Shown here: positions 33,557-45,468 of the stretch, piece by piece | Numbering within the stretch: the first letter of the stretch is position 1 | Layout of the letters: each line of letters begins with the position of its first letter | Assembly (NCBI RefSeq): GCF_017876165.1 | Contig: NZ_JAGINQ010000002.1 | Span: 124,001-188,000, forward strand | Source: Azospirillum soli | GTDB taxonomy: Bacteria > Pseudomonadota > Alphaproteobacteria > Azospirillales > Azospirillaceae | Length of the DNA stretch: 64,000 nt | Reading direction: 5' to 3' | Program-made: the position numbers and the translations under genes | Notes under the pieces: model-generated | Databases searched by the model: none | What the model was told of the DNA's origin: nothing | Seen by the model: the letters and a program-made list of their open reading frames with translations, nothing else

Positions 33557-34447
33557 TTAGGATGCGGACGTCACCTGCACGTCCACGGTCATGCCGAGAT
33601 AGTCGGCCGGCGCCCCGGTCCAGGAACCGGAGAGCGGAATCGCCTGCGACGGATCGCGGGCCACGGCCACGCGGATCAGGCTCTTGTTGCCGATGATGCC
33701 GTTGGTCGGGTCGAACTCCACCCAGCCGGCGCCCGGCAGGTAGATTTCCACCCAGGCATGGGTCGCCCCGCCGCCCATGACGCAGCCGCCCTCCACCCCG
33801 TCGCGCGCGGGATCGTACAGGTAGCCCGACACGAACCGCGCCGCGAAGCCCAGAGACCGCGCCGCCTCCATCATCAACAACGCAAAGTCGCGGCAGGAGC
33901 CGGTGCCTTTCTCCAGCGTCTCGACGGGACTCTGCGTGCCTTCGTCATCGCGGGCCTGATAAGTGAAGCTCTCCTTGATGCTGCGGGTCATGGCGACCAG
34001 CATGTCCTGCGTGTCGGGCGGGCCGTTCTCGCCGATCAGCACGAAGCGCTTGGCCCAGTCGTCCACCCGGTGGTCCGGGTCGGGATAGTGCCGCTGCGTG
34101 GTGCGGGCGAGGTCCGGCACCTCCTCCGCCGTGTAGCTGAAGGGGTAGGTGCGGGCGTAGTCCTCGATGGGGAACTCCGGCGCGTCCAGCGGGTAGTGCT
34201 CGACCCGGATGTGGCTTTGGAAGCGCAGTTCGTCCGCCGGCTGGTCGAAGCTCGCCACCGCGATGGAGTTGCCGAACACGTCGTGCAGCCAGCGCACCTT
34301 GGCCGGCGTCGGGGTGATGACCAGCCCCGTTTCGATCAGACGAAGGTCGTGGCTGTCGCGCGGCCGGAACATCAGCCGATGATCCCCGAACGTCACCGGC
34401 CGGGCGTAGCGGTAGGTCGTCGTGTGGCGGATATCCAGGGTCATCAT
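33557..34447 (-). CDS. Transglutaminase-like cysteine protease family protein (296 aa)
   Basis: An N-terminal beta domain of the bacterial transglutaminase-associated type (MTLDIRHTTTYRYARPVTFGDHRLMFRPR) is followed by a transglutaminase-like catalytic domain. The triad is Cys185 in GTGSCRDFALLMMEAAR, His230 in ATHAWVEIYLPGAGW and Asp246 in EFDPTNG. Such proteins are usually cytoplasmic peptidases or amidases of unknown substrate. No signal peptide is seen. It is divergent from fur across a 120-base region containing the fur promoter. The gene could start at either of two adjacent ATG codons. Confidence 0.9.
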   Translation of the reverse strand: MMTLDIRHTTTYRYARPVTFGDHRLMFRPRDSHDLRLIETGLVITPTPAKVRWLHDVFGNSIAVASFDQPADELRFQSHIRVEHYPLDAPEFPIEDYARTYPFSYTAEEVPDLARTTQRHYPDPDHRVDDWAKRFVLIGENGPPDTQDMLVAMTRSIKESFTYQARDDEGTQSPVETLEKGTGSCRDFALLMMEAARSLGFAARFVSGYLYDPARDGVEGGCVMGGGATHAWVEIYLPGAGWVEFDPTNGIIGNKSLIRVAVARDPSQAIPLSGSWTGAPADYLGMTVDVQVTSAS

Positions 34448-34488
34448 GGCGCCGCTCCCCTTCGATGGCCCGCACGCAACGGCAAGGT

Positions 34489-34517
34489 TTGAGAATGGTT
34501 CCGAATCACACTATGCT
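34489..34517 (+). promoter_or_regulatory. Candidate sigma70 promoter of fur
   Basis: TTGAGA (34489-34494), a 17-base spacer and TATGCT (34512-34517), about 50 bases upstream of the fur ATG. Confidence 0.55.
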
Positions 34518-34569
34518 GGTCGGGCATTGTCCGGGAATCGGTAGAGACAAGAACAATCAGGGGAGCATC

Positions 34570-35004
34570 ATGCTTTCGCGCCTCGAACAGCTCTGCATCG
34601 ACAAGGGGCTGAAAATGACCGAGCAACGCCGTGTGATTTCGCGCGTGCTGTCGGACGCGACCGACCATCCGGACGTGGAGGAGGTGCACCGCCGCGCCTC
34701 GGCCATCGACCCGCGCATCTCCATCGCCACGGTCTACCGCACCATGCGGCTGTTCGAGGAAGCCAACGTCATCGACCGGCTGGACTTCGGCGACGGCCGC
34801 GCCCGCTATGAAGAGGCCGGGGCGGAGCACCACCATCATCTGATCGACCTTGAATCCGGCAAGGTGGTGGAGTTCACCAACGACGAGCTGGAGCGGTTGA
34901 AGGAAGTCATAGCGCGCGAGCTTGGGTACCAGCTTCTGGGCCATAGACTCGAACTCTATGGAGTCCCGCTGGGCCGCCGGACGGGCGCGTCGGAGGGATC
35001 CTGA
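34570..35004 (+). CDS. fur: Fur-family metalloregulator (144 aa)
   Basis: A winged-helix DNA-binding domain occupies residues about 1-80 (LCIDKGLKMTEQRRVISRVLSD, DPRISIATVYRTMRLFEEANVIDRLDFGDGRARYE), followed by a dimerisation and metal domain. Histidines His87-His90 (EHHHHLIDLESGKVVEF) and His125 supply metal ligands. The C-terminal CxxC zinc pair of enteric Fur is absent, as in many alphaproteobacterial Fur/Mur proteins. It therefore may respond to iron or manganese. The start at 34570 follows GGGGAGC. Possible targets in this window are the exbB-exbD-tonB operon, which has a Fur-box-like palindrome, and the Mn/Zn/Fe transporter, where I see no clear box. Confidence 0.9.
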   Translation: MLSRLEQLCIDKGLKMTEQRRVISRVLSDATDHPDVEEVHRRASAIDPRISIATVYRTMRLFEEANVIDRLDFGDGRARYEEAGAEHHHHLIDLESGKVVEFTNDELERLKEVIARELGYQLLGHRLELYGVPLGRRTGASEGS

Positions 35005-35017
35005 CGACTCATGACCT

Positions 35018-35047
35018 GTCCGCAGGGGCATCCCCCGGACGGTTTTC
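35018..35047 (+). terminator. Rho-independent terminator of fur
   Basis: GTCCG-CA-GGGG and CCCC-CGGAC arms with a 3-base loop, then GGTTTTCCC, beginning 14 bases after the fur stop codon. Confidence 0.6.
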
Positions 35048-35147
35048 CCATCGATTGCGTGGTGCACCGGGTGCGGGCCTGTCCGTTGCCGGTATGGGAT
35101 CCTAGGTTTAGGACAGCATAGAATCACGACGGGAACCGGCCGCCCCC

Positions 35148-35381
35148 ATGGACGACACGACCAAAGACCCCGTTTTCGCCCGCCTCGACCGCCTCTCGGA
35201 GCTGGTCACCCGCCGCCTGGACAAGCTGGAGGAGCGTCTGCGCAGCCTGGAGCAGGACAACGGGGAAATCATCAATCTCCTGATCGCCGTGAAGGCGGGG
35301 CTGGAGGAATGCACCGGCGACCTGCTGGTCGAACCCGACGAGGCCGAGGAAGCCCCCGCACCCGGCCCGTCTCTGCACTGA
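35148..35381 (+). CDS. Small acidic, coiled-coil-like hypothetical protein (77 aa)
   Basis: A short protein whose residues about 8-50 (FARLDRLSELVTRRLDKLEERLRSLEQ) show strong heptad character and should form an amphipathic helix or coiled coil. An acidic, proline-rich tail (EPDEAEEAPAPGPSLH) follows. The heptad pattern and acidic tail argue for a real gene, but the Shine-Dalgarno sequence is weak and no family is recognised. It lies between fur and a HAD-type phosphatase gene on the same strand. Confidence 0.5.
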   Translation: MDDTTKDPVFARLDRLSELVTRRLDKLEERLRSLEQDNGEIINLLIAVKAGLEECTGDLLVEPDEAEEAPAPGPSLH

Positions 35382-35453
35382 GCATGCGTCATCGTGATGC
35401 CGCATGATTGAGCTTGTCGGCGGAGGGCGTTCGGCCGGATAACGGCATTCACC

Positions 35454-36113
35454 ATGCAGATCAGCGCCGAATTGCCCTCTTCCGTCCTTCCCGGCAAACC
35501 CACCGCCGACATTGGCACGGGCGTCGCCTTTTTCGATTTCGACGGCACGCTGATCCACGGCGACAGCCTGTTGATGTTCATCGGCGAGGTCATCGGCCAC
35601 CGCCGCGCCAAGCTGGCCTTCATGGACGCGTTGCGTTCCGGCCTGCACCGCCATGTGCGCCGGCGCGGGCCGGGGGTGGACTTTCCGGGATCGGTGAAGA
35701 CCATCCTGCTGCGCCGGACCCTGCGCGGCGTGCCCGTGGCGGACGCGCTGGCGGCGGCCGACCGGCTGGTCCACCGCATCCGCTGGCACAAACCGCTGGT
35801 CGAAACGCTGAAGACCCATCGCCGCGAGGGGCGGCGGGTGGTCATCGCCACGGGCGCTCTCGACATCTACATGCCGTCGTTGCTGCGCGGGCTGGACATC
35901 GACGATCTGCTGGCGACCGGGCTGGAGGTGGTGGACGGCACATTGACCGGACGCCTCAGCACCGGCAATTGCGTGCGGCTGGACAAGGCGGCGCGGGTGC
36001 GCGCCTGGATAGCCGAACATGGCCCCTGCGGCGAGACCTGGGGTTACGGCAACCGGCCGAGCGACCTGCCGATGCTGGCCCTGCTCGACCGGCGGGTGGT
36101 GGTCAAGATTTGA
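35454..36113 (+). CDS. HAD-IB family phosphatase (219 aa)
   Basis: A haloacid-dehalogenase superfamily phosphohydrolase related to the SerB/HAD-IB branch. Motif I is VAFFDFDGTLIHGDSL with both catalytic aspartates. Motif II is RVVIATGALDIYM. A Lys is present in LDKAARV (motif III). Motif IV is changed from the common GDSxxD to GYGNRPSDLPML but keeps an Asp. The cap between motifs I and II is helical. Related enzymes act on phosphoserine, histidinol phosphate or phospholipid heads; the substrate here is not inferable. The next gene, a receiver-like protein, follows 76 bases later. Confidence 0.87.
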   Translation: MQISAELPSSVLPGKPTADIGTGVAFFDFDGTLIHGDSLLMFIGEVIGHRRAKLAFMDALRSGLHRHVRRRGPGVDFPGSVKTILLRRTLRGVPVADALAAADRLVHRIRWHKPLVETLKTHRREGRRVVIATGALDIYMPSLLRGLDIDDLLATGLEVVDGTLTGRLSTGNCVRLDKAARVRAWIAEHGPCGETWGYGNRPSDLPMLALLDRRVVVKI

Positions 36114-36189
36114 TGCACCGCCCCACGGGATTTACAACCATCCCGCTATAGCGTACAAAAACGGTCAGGAATTGTTGGGAGGCCGGAGC

Positions 36190-36573
36190 ATGTTCTCCAT
36201 TGAGGCCCGCATCACGTCGCCGAAGTCCGGCGGCCGGCGCGCCGTGGTCGCCGACGACGACCTGGACCAGCGCGCCGCCCTGGCGCGCCATCTGGCCGGG
36301 CGCGGCTTCGCCGTGTCGGAAGTCCTGGACGGCTTCGAGGCCCTGTCGATTATCGGGGAGGAGGCGCCGTCCGTCGCGCTGCTGCGCCGCCGGCTGGTGG
36401 AGGACGACAGTGAACGCGCGGCGGCGCTGGCCTCCATGCTCTACCCGCGCACCCGCATCATCCTGACCGCCAACCACGTCGATCTGGTGCCCGAGGACAG
36501 CCCCTTCACCGTTCTGTCTCGCCCAGTGGACCTGGCTCTGCTGGACCGCTGCCTGGACGGGTTGTCGTCGTAA
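36190..36573 (+). CDS. Receiver-like protein lacking the phosphorylation site (127 aa)
   Basis: A stand-alone protein with the receiver-domain pattern: acidic cluster ADDDLDQ at residues 21-27, strand 3 PSVALLRRRL at 60-69, and strand 4 ending RIILTANH with Thr93. However, the phospho-accepting Asp expected after SVALL is Arg66, and the conserved Lys before Pro is Arg (LSRP, 109-112). It should therefore not be phosphorylated in the usual way, and resembles atypical receivers that act as fixed-state binding modules. The start at 36190 has a GGAG ribosome binding site. No output domain is attached. Confidence 0.75.
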   Translation: MFSIEARITSPKSGGRRAVVADDDLDQRAALARHLAGRGFAVSEVLDGFEALSIIGEEAPSVALLRRRLVEDDSERAAALASMLYPRTRIILTANHVDLVPEDSPFTVLSRPVDLALLDRCLDGLSS

Positions 36574-36592
36574 ACAAGACGTGTCGCTGTCG

Positions 36593-36684
36593 GCCCCCAC
36601 CCCGGCCCTCCCCCACCTGACGGCGAGGGAGGGCTTTTTATGCTCCCTCCCCCGTCGAAGATGGGGGAGGGCTGGGGTGGGGGC
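36593..36684. repeat. Compound GC-rich palindromic intergenic repeat, copy B
   Basis: Outer arms GCCCCCACCC / GGGTGGGGGC enclose two CCCTC/GAGGG hairpins; the second has loop GTCGAAGAT as in copy A. The copy lies between the convergent receiver-like and DUF62 genes, where it probably also terminates transcription. Confidence 0.85.
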
Positions 36685-36701
36685 CCAAAACGACCACGTT
36701 T

Positions 36702-37433
36702 TCAGGACGAAAGAACCTCAACCTCTATACCGACCGACAGGCCGAAATCGCGGTCGGCGCGGCCCCGGTTGACGGCGATTTCCGCCAAACCGTTGGAGTT
36801 CTCGTACCACAGCGCCTCGCCCGGCGGGACGTCGGCGAAGGTCCGGCCGCGCCGGACGATGCGACCGTTGGCACGAAGAACCGCGTTTTCCGGCAGCGTC
36901 GCGGCGTGCATTCCGGTCATAGCGTTGCCGTAGACATCCACGTAGACGATGCGCGCCAGTTCGTCCGGCCAGTCGGGCCGCGCGATCAGGGTCGGATCGA
37001 TGGGAGAACCCGGCACCGCTTCGCCCTTCGCCAGCCGCGCCGCCACGGGGGCGAACAGGTCGCGGCCATGAAAGCTGGCGGACAGACGCTCCGGCCGCCA
37101 GTCGATGGTCCAGGCCCGGACGGCCGAGGCGCGACGGCGCAGAAGCTCGAACAGGCCGTTATCCGGACCGACGAACCAGCGCCCGTCCGCCTCCAGCACC
37201 AGCGGCCAGCGGTCGGTGCCGACGCCGGGGTCCACCACGCAGACGAAGACGCTGCTTGCCGGAAACTCCACGGCGTAGGCGGCCAGCAGATAAGCCGATA
37301 ACTGCGGATCAAAAGCGGGCGCGTCGGCGAACAGGTCGATCACCGGCACACCGGGCGCCGAGGCCGCCAGCACCGCCTTGACCTGTCCGGTGTAGGGGCC
37401 GGCAAGGCCGAAATCCGTAAACAGCACGATCAT
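36702..37433 (-). CDS. DUF62 family SAM hydroxide adenosyltransferase (243 aa)
   Basis: Matches the family that includes SAM hydrolases, fluorinase and chlorinase. Signature segments are MIVLFTDFGLAGPYTGQVKAVL at the start, VFVCVVDPGVGTDRWPLVLEADGRWFVGPDNGLFELL with the catalytic Asp region, SFHGRDLFAPVAARLAKG, and a C-terminal YVDVYGNAMTG segment. Most bacterial members split SAM to adenosine and methionine using water or hydroxide, a possible SAM-level control. Halide-dependent synthesis cannot be concluded from sequence. The start at 37433 yields the family N-terminus. It is divergent from the metal ABC transporter operon by about 150 bases. Confidence 0.9.
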   Translation of the reverse strand: MIVLFTDFGLAGPYTGQVKAVLAASAPGVPVIDLFADAPAFDPQLSAYLLAAYAVEFPASSVFVCVVDPGVGTDRWPLVLEADGRWFVGPDNGLFELLRRRASAVRAWTIDWRPERLSASFHGRDLFAPVAARLAKGEAVPGSPIDPTLIARPDWPDELARIVYVDVYGNAMTGMHAATLPENAVLRANGRIVRRGRTFADVPPGEALWYENSNGLAEIAVNRGRADRDFGLSVGIEVEVLSS

Positions 37434-37586
37434 CGTACCAATATAGCGCGCGTCTCCGCCCCCGGTAAGCCGCAAGCTTTAGCAGGGCCGGCCTTGCGGG
37501 GCTGCGCATGCGCTTCATATATCCAGTGGAACGCAAATGCTGCGCGCGACGTTTACTTGGCCTTGCGTCTGATCGATTGAAATCCG

Positions 37587-38612
37587 ATGACGACACCCAT
37601 GAATATGAACACATGTTCAGAAACCATTGCGAAACAGACCCTCGCCAGTGTTTTGCGGGGTTTGGGGCTGGCGTTGTCGCTGGCCGCGTTACTGTTCGCG
37701 GGAACCGCACACGCGGCGGAAAAGCGGCTGAACGTCGTTGCCAGCACGGGCATGGTGGCCGACCTCGTGCGCGCGGTGGCCGGCGACCGGGCGGATGTAT
37801 CGGCCCTGATGGGCGAAGGGGTGGACCCGCACCTGTACAAGCCGACACGGTCGGACACCGCCCGGCTGCTGCGCGCCGACGCGGTGTTCGTCAACGGGCT
37901 GCTGCTGGAAGGCAAGATGACCGACGCCTTCGCCCGGCTGCGCGAGTCCGGCAAGACGGTCGTTGCCGTAGGGGAAACGCTGCCGGAGGATCGGCTGCTC
38001 AGCCCGCCGGACTTCCAAGGCGCCCACGACCCGCATGTGTGGATGGACGCCGCCCTGTGGGCGCGGACGCTGCCGGCCGTGCGCGACGCGATGGCCCGCC
38101 TCGACCCGGAGGGCGCCGACGCGTACGCCCGCAACGCGGAGGCGTACGGGAAGCAGTTGCAGGATTTGGACGCGTACGCCCGGCGGGTGCTGGGCTCCAT
38201 CCCCGCCAACGCCCGCGTGCTGGTGACCGCGCACGACGCCTTCAACTATCTGGGCCGTGCCTACGGCATCGAGGTGCGCGGCATCCAGGGCATCAGCACG
38301 GAGTCGGAGGCCGGGCTTAAGGCCATCGAGGGGCTGGTGTCGCTGCTGGCGGACCGCCGGGTTCCGGCCGTCTTTCCGGAAACCAGCGTGTCCGACCGCA
38401 ACGTGCACGCCCTGGTCGAGGGGGCGGCGGCGCGCGGGCATGCGGTGACGCTGGGCGGCGCGCTGTTCTCCGACGCCATGGGTGCGCCGGGCACGTACGA
38501 GGGCACGTACATCGGCATGATCGACCACAACGTCACCACCATCGCCCGTGCGCTGGGCGGGGAGGCTCCCGCCTCCGGCTTCCAGGGCAAGCTCGCCCTG
38601 GCGCAGCGCTGA
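37587..38612 (+). CDS. Metal ABC transporter substrate-binding protein, TroA/SitA type (341 aa)
   Basis: Periplasmic cluster A-I binding protein for Mn, Zn or Fe. A signal peptide of about 43 residues ends at HAA-EKR. The metal ligands are recognisable: His in [12 protein letters not shown], His in DPHVWMD, Glu/His around FPETSVSD, and Asp in IGMIDHNV. The long His-rich loop of zinc-specific ZnuA proteins is absent, and the GVDPHLY motif resembles TroA/Mn-type members. It is the first gene of a four-gene operon (binding protein, ATPase, two permeases). The start could be any of several nearby ATGs, because the first codons are unusual. Confidence 0.92.
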   Translation: MTTPMNMNTCSETIAKQTLASVLRGLGLALSLAALLFAGTAHAAEKRLNVVASTGMVADLVRAVAGDRADVSALMGEGVDPHLYKPTRSDTARLLRADAVFVNGLLLEGKMTDAFARLRESGKTVVAVGETLPEDRLLSPPDFQGAHDPHVWMDAALWARTLPAVRDAMARLDPEGADAYARNAEAYGKQLQDLDAYARRVLGSIPANARVLVTAHDAFNYLGRAYGIEVRGIQGISTESEAGLKAIEGLVSLLADRRVPAVFPETSVSDRNVHALVEGAAARGHAVTLGGALFSDAMGAPGTYEGTYIGMIDHNVTTIARALGGEAPASGFQGKLALAQR

Positions 38613-38628
38613 CCGGAGGGCCATCCCC

Positions 38629-39426
38629 ATGCAGTATCTCTGGCGCACCCCCGGCAGCCGCACCACACCCGAGGAGGCAAGCCCCATCTCGCCGAGCCCC
38701 CTGGTCATCCGCGACCTGACCGTCGCCTATCACCGCAAGCCGGTGCTGTGGAACGTGGATTACGTGGCCCCGCCGGGCGGCCTGATCGCCGTGGTCGGGC
38801 CGAACGGGGCCGGCAAATCGACCCTCATCAAGGCGTGCCTGGGGCTGGTGCCCAAGGTGTCGGGCTCGGTCGAGGCGTTCGGGCGTCCCATCGACAAACA
38901 GCGCCGCCTGATCGGTTACGTGCCGCAGCGGGAGAGCGTGGATTGGGACTTCCCGGTGTCGGCGTTGGACGTCGTCGCCATGGGCCGCTACGGCAAAATT
39001 GGATGGTTCCGCCCGGTCAGCCGCGCCCACAAGGAAGCCGCCCTGCACGCGCTGGAGCGCGTCGGCATGGCCGATTTCGCCAAGCGCCAGATCGGGCAGC
39101 TGTCGGGTGGCCAGCAGCAGCGCGTCTTCCTGGCCCGCGCGCTGGCGCAGGAGGCGCAGCTTTACTTCATGGACGAGCCCTTCGCCGGGGTGGACGCCGC
39201 GACGGAGCGCGCGGTGCTGCACGTTCTCCGCGATCTGGACGCCGCCGGACGGACGGTGATCTGCGTGCACCACGACCTTCAGACGGTCGCCGACTATTTC
39301 GACCATGTGCTGCTGATGAACACGCGGGTGGTCGCGCACGGGACGGTGTCGCGCACGCTGACGCCGGAACTGCTGGCGCGGACCTATGGCGGGCAGCCGG
39401 TGCCCTTCACGGAGGCGGCCCGGTGA
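38629..39426 (+). CDS. Metal ABC transporter ATP-binding protein (265 aa)
   Basis: ATPase of the Mn/Zn/Fe importer. Walker A is GPNGAGKST, the Q-loop lies in [14 protein letters not shown] (typical of metal importers), the signature is LSGGQQQRV, Walker B is LYFMDEP, and the H-loop lies in VCVHHDL. It starts 17 bases after the binding-protein gene with a GGAGGG site. Its stop codon overlaps the GTG start of the next permease (GTGA), so translation of the two is probably coupled. Confidence 0.95.
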   Translation: MQYLWRTPGSRTTPEEASPISPSPLVIRDLTVAYHRKPVLWNVDYVAPPGGLIAVVGPNGAGKSTLIKACLGLVPKVSGSVEAFGRPIDKQRRLIGYVPQRESVDWDFPVSALDVVAMGRYGKIGWFRPVSRAHKEAALHALERVGMADFAKRQIGQLSGGQQQRVFLARALAQEAQLYFMDEPFAGVDAATERAVLHVLRDLDAAGRTVICVHHDLQTVADYFDHVLLMNTRVVAHGTVSRTLTPELLARTYGGQPVPFTEAAR

Positions 39427-40625
39427 TTCCCGCTATAATGGACGAGGCTTGGCGCATCCTGACCTTCCAGGCCGGTTTCAACAGCGCCGTGGTGGTGGCC
39501 GGAACGGCGGCGCTGGGGCTGGCCGGCGGGACGGTCGGCACCTTCCTGCTGCTGCGCCGCCGGGCGCTGGTCAGCGACGCGCTGAGCCACGCCACGCTGC
39601 CGGGCATCGCCATCGCCTTCTTGATCGGGGCGGCGCTGGGCCTGCCGGGGCGGTCGCTGCCGCTGCTGCTGGCCGGCGCGGTGGCGAGCGGGGTATTGGG
39701 CCTGCTGACCATCCAGGCGCTGGTCCGCCACACGCGGCTGACCGAGGATGCAGCCATCGGGGCGGTGCTGTCGGTGTTCTTTGGGCTGGGGATCGTGCTG
39801 CTGAGCCTGATCCAGAATCTGGAGCTGGGCGGACAGGCGGGGCTGAAGACCTTCATCCTCGGCCAGACGGCGGCCATGGCGCAGGGGGAGGCGGTCGGGA
39901 TCGGACTGCTGGCGGCCGCGGCGGCGGCGGCGGTCGCGCTGCTGTTCAAGGAATTGCGCGTGCTGGCCTTCGATCCCGGATTTGCCGCCGTGCAGGGCTG
40001 GCCGGTGGCGCGGCTGGATCTGCTGCTGATGGGACTGGCGGCGCTGGTCACCGTGATCGGCTTGCAGACGGTCGGGCTGATTCTGGTGGTGGCGCTGCTG
40101 ATCGTGCCGCCGGCCGCCGCGCGGTTCTGGACCGACCGGCTGTCCACGCTGACGGTCGTCGCGGCGCTGATCGGCGCGCTGTCCGGGTGGCTGGGGGCGA
40201 CGCTGTCGGCGCTGCTGCCCAAGCTGCCGGCCGGGGCGGTCATCGTGCTGGTGGCGGGGGCGATCTTCCTGGTCAGCTTCCTGTTCGCCCCGGCGCGCGG
40301 GCTGGTCGCGGTGGCCCTGCGGCAGGCGCGACTGCGGCTGGATTTCGCCGAGCGGCGGGCGCTGTCCGTCCTGCTGGGCGGGGGATCGGTGAAGGGGATG
40401 TTGGGGGCTTGGTTGGGGCTGCGCGGGTTTGTCCGCACCGGAACGCTGACCGAACGCGGACGGGAAGCGGCGCGGGCCGCCGAGCGCAACCGCCGCCTGT
40501 GGGACCGGTTCCTGACCGACTATCCAACCCTGATCCCGGCGCATGTCAACTGGGGCGTCGATCCCATCGACGACGTGCTGCCGGTGGACATGGTGCGGAT
40601 GCTGGAAGAGCGAGGCGCGTCATGA
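39423..40625 (+). CDS. Metal ABC transporter permease with C-terminal extension (400 aa)
   Basis: ABC-3 family permease with about eight spans (residues 1-290, including [19 protein letters not shown], the family signature). It is longer than ordinary permeases. After the last span a 90-residue cytoplasmic segment ([36 protein letters not shown]) ends in a conserved-looking [22 protein letters not shown] stretch, as in TroC-like proteins with a regulatory tail. The GTG start at 39423 overlaps the ATPase stop codon and has GGAGG at the right spacing. The following permease overlaps by 4 bases. Confidence 0.93.
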   Translation: MIPAIMDEAWRILTFQAGFNSAVVVAGTAALGLAGGTVGTFLLLRRRALVSDALSHATLPGIAIAFLIGAALGLPGRSLPLLLAGAVASGVLGLLTIQALVRHTRLTEDAAIGAVLSVFFGLGIVLLSLIQNLELGGQAGLKTFILGQTAAMAQGEAVGIGLLAAAAAAAVALLFKELRVLAFDPGFAAVQGWPVARLDLLLMGLAALVTVIGLQTVGLILVVALLIVPPAAARFWTDRLSTLTVVAALIGALSGWLGATLSALLPKLPAGAVIVLVAGAIFLVSFLFAPARGLVAVALRQARLRLDFAERRALSVLLGGGSVKGMLGAWLGLRGFVRTGTLTERGREAARAAERNRRLWDRFLTDYPTLIPAHVNWGVDPIDDVLPVDMVRMLEERGAS

Positions 40626-41614
40626 CCCTGACCGTCCAGGAATTCTTGCAGATCGACGTCCCCGCCCTGCTCGCGGCGGTGCTGGTCTGCGCAGCGTGCG
40701 CGCTGGTCGGGAACTTTCTGGTGCTGCGGCGGCAGGGGTTGATGGGAGACGCGGTCAGCCACGCGGTGCTGCCGGGCATCGTCGCCGGCTTTCTGGTGGC
40801 CGGAACGCGCGAGACGCTGCCAATGATGCTGGGCGCCTTGGCGGCGGCGGCGTTGGCCGGCGTGCTGATCGAGGCGATAAGGCGGCTGGGCCGGCTGGAG
40901 TCCGGGGCGGCCATGGGCGTGGTCTTCACGGTGATGTTCGCGGCCGGCGTCGTGATGATCGAGCGCGCGGCGGCCAGCGGTGTCGATCTGGACGCCGACT
41001 GCGTGCTGTACGGCCAGTTGGAGACGATCCTGTGGCTGGCGCCGACCGGCTGGGCCTCGCTGCTCGACCCGGCGGCCTGGGCGGCGATGCCGCGCGAGGT
41101 GGTCACGCTGGGTGCGGTGTTCGCGCTGTGTCTGGCGCTGGTCGTGCTGTTCTACAAGGAGCTGAAGATCACCACCTTCGACCCGGCGCTGGCCTCGACG
41201 CTCGGCATTCCGGCGGGGCTGTTTCATTACGGGGTCGTGCTGCTGGTCGCCACGACGGCCATCGCGGCGTTCGAGGCGGTGGGCTCCATCCTGGTCATCG
41301 CCATGCTGATCGCCCCGCCGGCCTCGGCGCGGCTGCTGACCGACCGGATGGCCGTGCAGCTTGTGCTGAGCGTGGCGCTGGGCGTGCTGGCGGCGGTCGT
41401 CGGCTATGGTGCGGCGGCGTTCGGGCCGCTGTGGCTGGGGGCCGAGCATTCGCTGAACGCCGCCGGAATGATCGCGGTCGCGGCCGGGCTGATCCTGGCG
41501 CTGGCCGTGCTGTTCGGGCCGACGCACGGCATCCTGGGCAAACGCCGCGCGGTGGGGCGGCTGCGCACTCTGGTCACAACCGATGCCGTTGCCGCCGACG
41601 GGCGGAGACCGTAA
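40622..41614 (+). CDS. Metal ABC transporter permease (330 aa)
   Basis: Second ABC-3 permease of the operon, with about eight spans and the family segment GDAVSHAVLPGIVAGFLVAG. FYKELKITTFDPALASTLGIP near the middle is the cytoplasmic coupling region, and LIVIAMLIAPPASARLLTDRM follows, as in its partner. ATGA overlap with the previous gene indicates coupling. Having two different permeases implies a heterodimer. Together the four genes encode one high-affinity Mn/Zn/Fe importer. The next gene begins 33 bases later. Confidence 0.94.
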   Translation: MTLTVQEFLQIDVPALLAAVLVCAACALVGNFLVLRRQGLMGDAVSHAVLPGIVAGFLVAGTRETLPMMLGALAAAALAGVLIEAIRRLGRLESGAAMGVVFTVMFAAGVVMIERAAASGVDLDADCVLYGQLETILWLAPTGWASLLDPAAWAAMPREVVTLGAVFALCLALVVLFYKELKITTFDPALASTLGIPAGLFHYGVVLLVATTAIAAFEAVGSILVIAMLIAPPASARLLTDRMAVQLVLSVALGVLAAVVGYGAAAFGPLWLGAEHSLNAAGMIAVAAGLILALAVLFGPTHGILGKRRAVGRLRTLVTTDAVAADGRRP

Positions 41615-41647
41615 AGTTGTCGGGCTTTCCCCTGCGGAGCCCCGCAA

Positions 41648-44885
<3,238 letters not shown>

Positions 44886-44902
<17 letters not shown>

Positions 44903-45095
44903 TGTTGACGGCGGCGTCCTTGCCGTTGTTGCCGCGAGCGACCTCGAACTGGACGCGCTGGCCTTCGGACAGGCCGTGCAGACCCGACCGCTGCACGGCG
45001 GTGATGTGGACGAACACGTCCTTGGCGCCGGCCTCCGGCGCGATGAAGCCGTAACCCTTGGTGGTGTTGAACCATTTCACGGTACCGGTGGCCAT
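44886..45095 (-). CDS. cspA: Cold-shock-type RNA chaperone (69 aa)
   Basis: Single OB-fold cold-shock domain protein binding single-stranded RNA and DNA. RNP1 is KGYGFI (in TVKWFNTTKGYGFIAPE) and RNP2 is VFVHI (KDVFVHITAV). The length is normal for the family. The start has GGGAG upstream. The gene is convergent with the hybrid kinase, and the two reading frames overlap by 17 bases at their 3' ends. The upstream region (45096-45468) carries a 4 x 15-bp tandem repeat, which is unusual for a csp leader or promoter. Confidence 0.95.
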
Positions 45096-45468
45096 AAGCG
45101 TACTCCCTGCTCCTCAGTCGGTCGGTGGCGGTCGGATACGGCGCGCGCGAAAACGCACGGCCGCGGATCGGCTGGGGCCGAAACGATGATCGTTAGCGGG
45201 GGGCCGGACACGAACGACACCCGATCATGGCGTACCCGATCACGGTGTGCCCGATCACGGTGTGCCCGATCATGGCGTATCAGTCTGGCGAACCAGGACG
45301 ACGTGAAGGGAGGCTAGCCGGTGAAAGCCCCTACGGGCAAGGCGGCTTCAGGGCATATGCCCAATGCCGCCACAACTGTCACAAAGAAATAAGCCAATAG
45401 CGGCTGGCATTGCTTCGCCAAGACTTTCGATGGTCTTGCGCTGATTGACTGAGTACGAAGCTCTTTTC
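45096..45468. other. Intergenic region between cspA and the LuxO-like gene
   Basis: About 370 bases holding the cspA promoter/leader and the 4 x 15-bp array. Just at the end of the LuxO-like gene an inverted repeat GAAGCTCT/AGAGCTTC (about 45457-45478) overlaps its stop codon. It has no T-run on the minus strand and is at best a weak terminator. Confidence 0.6.
45220..45279. repeat. Four tandem 15-bp repeats upstream of cspA
   Basis: Units CCCGATCATGGCGTA, CCCGATCACGGTGTG, CCCGATCACGGTGTG and CCCGATCATGGCGTA are arranged as A-B-B-A. Each contains a GATC. The array lies 125-184 bases upstream of the cspA start. Confidence 0.9.
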
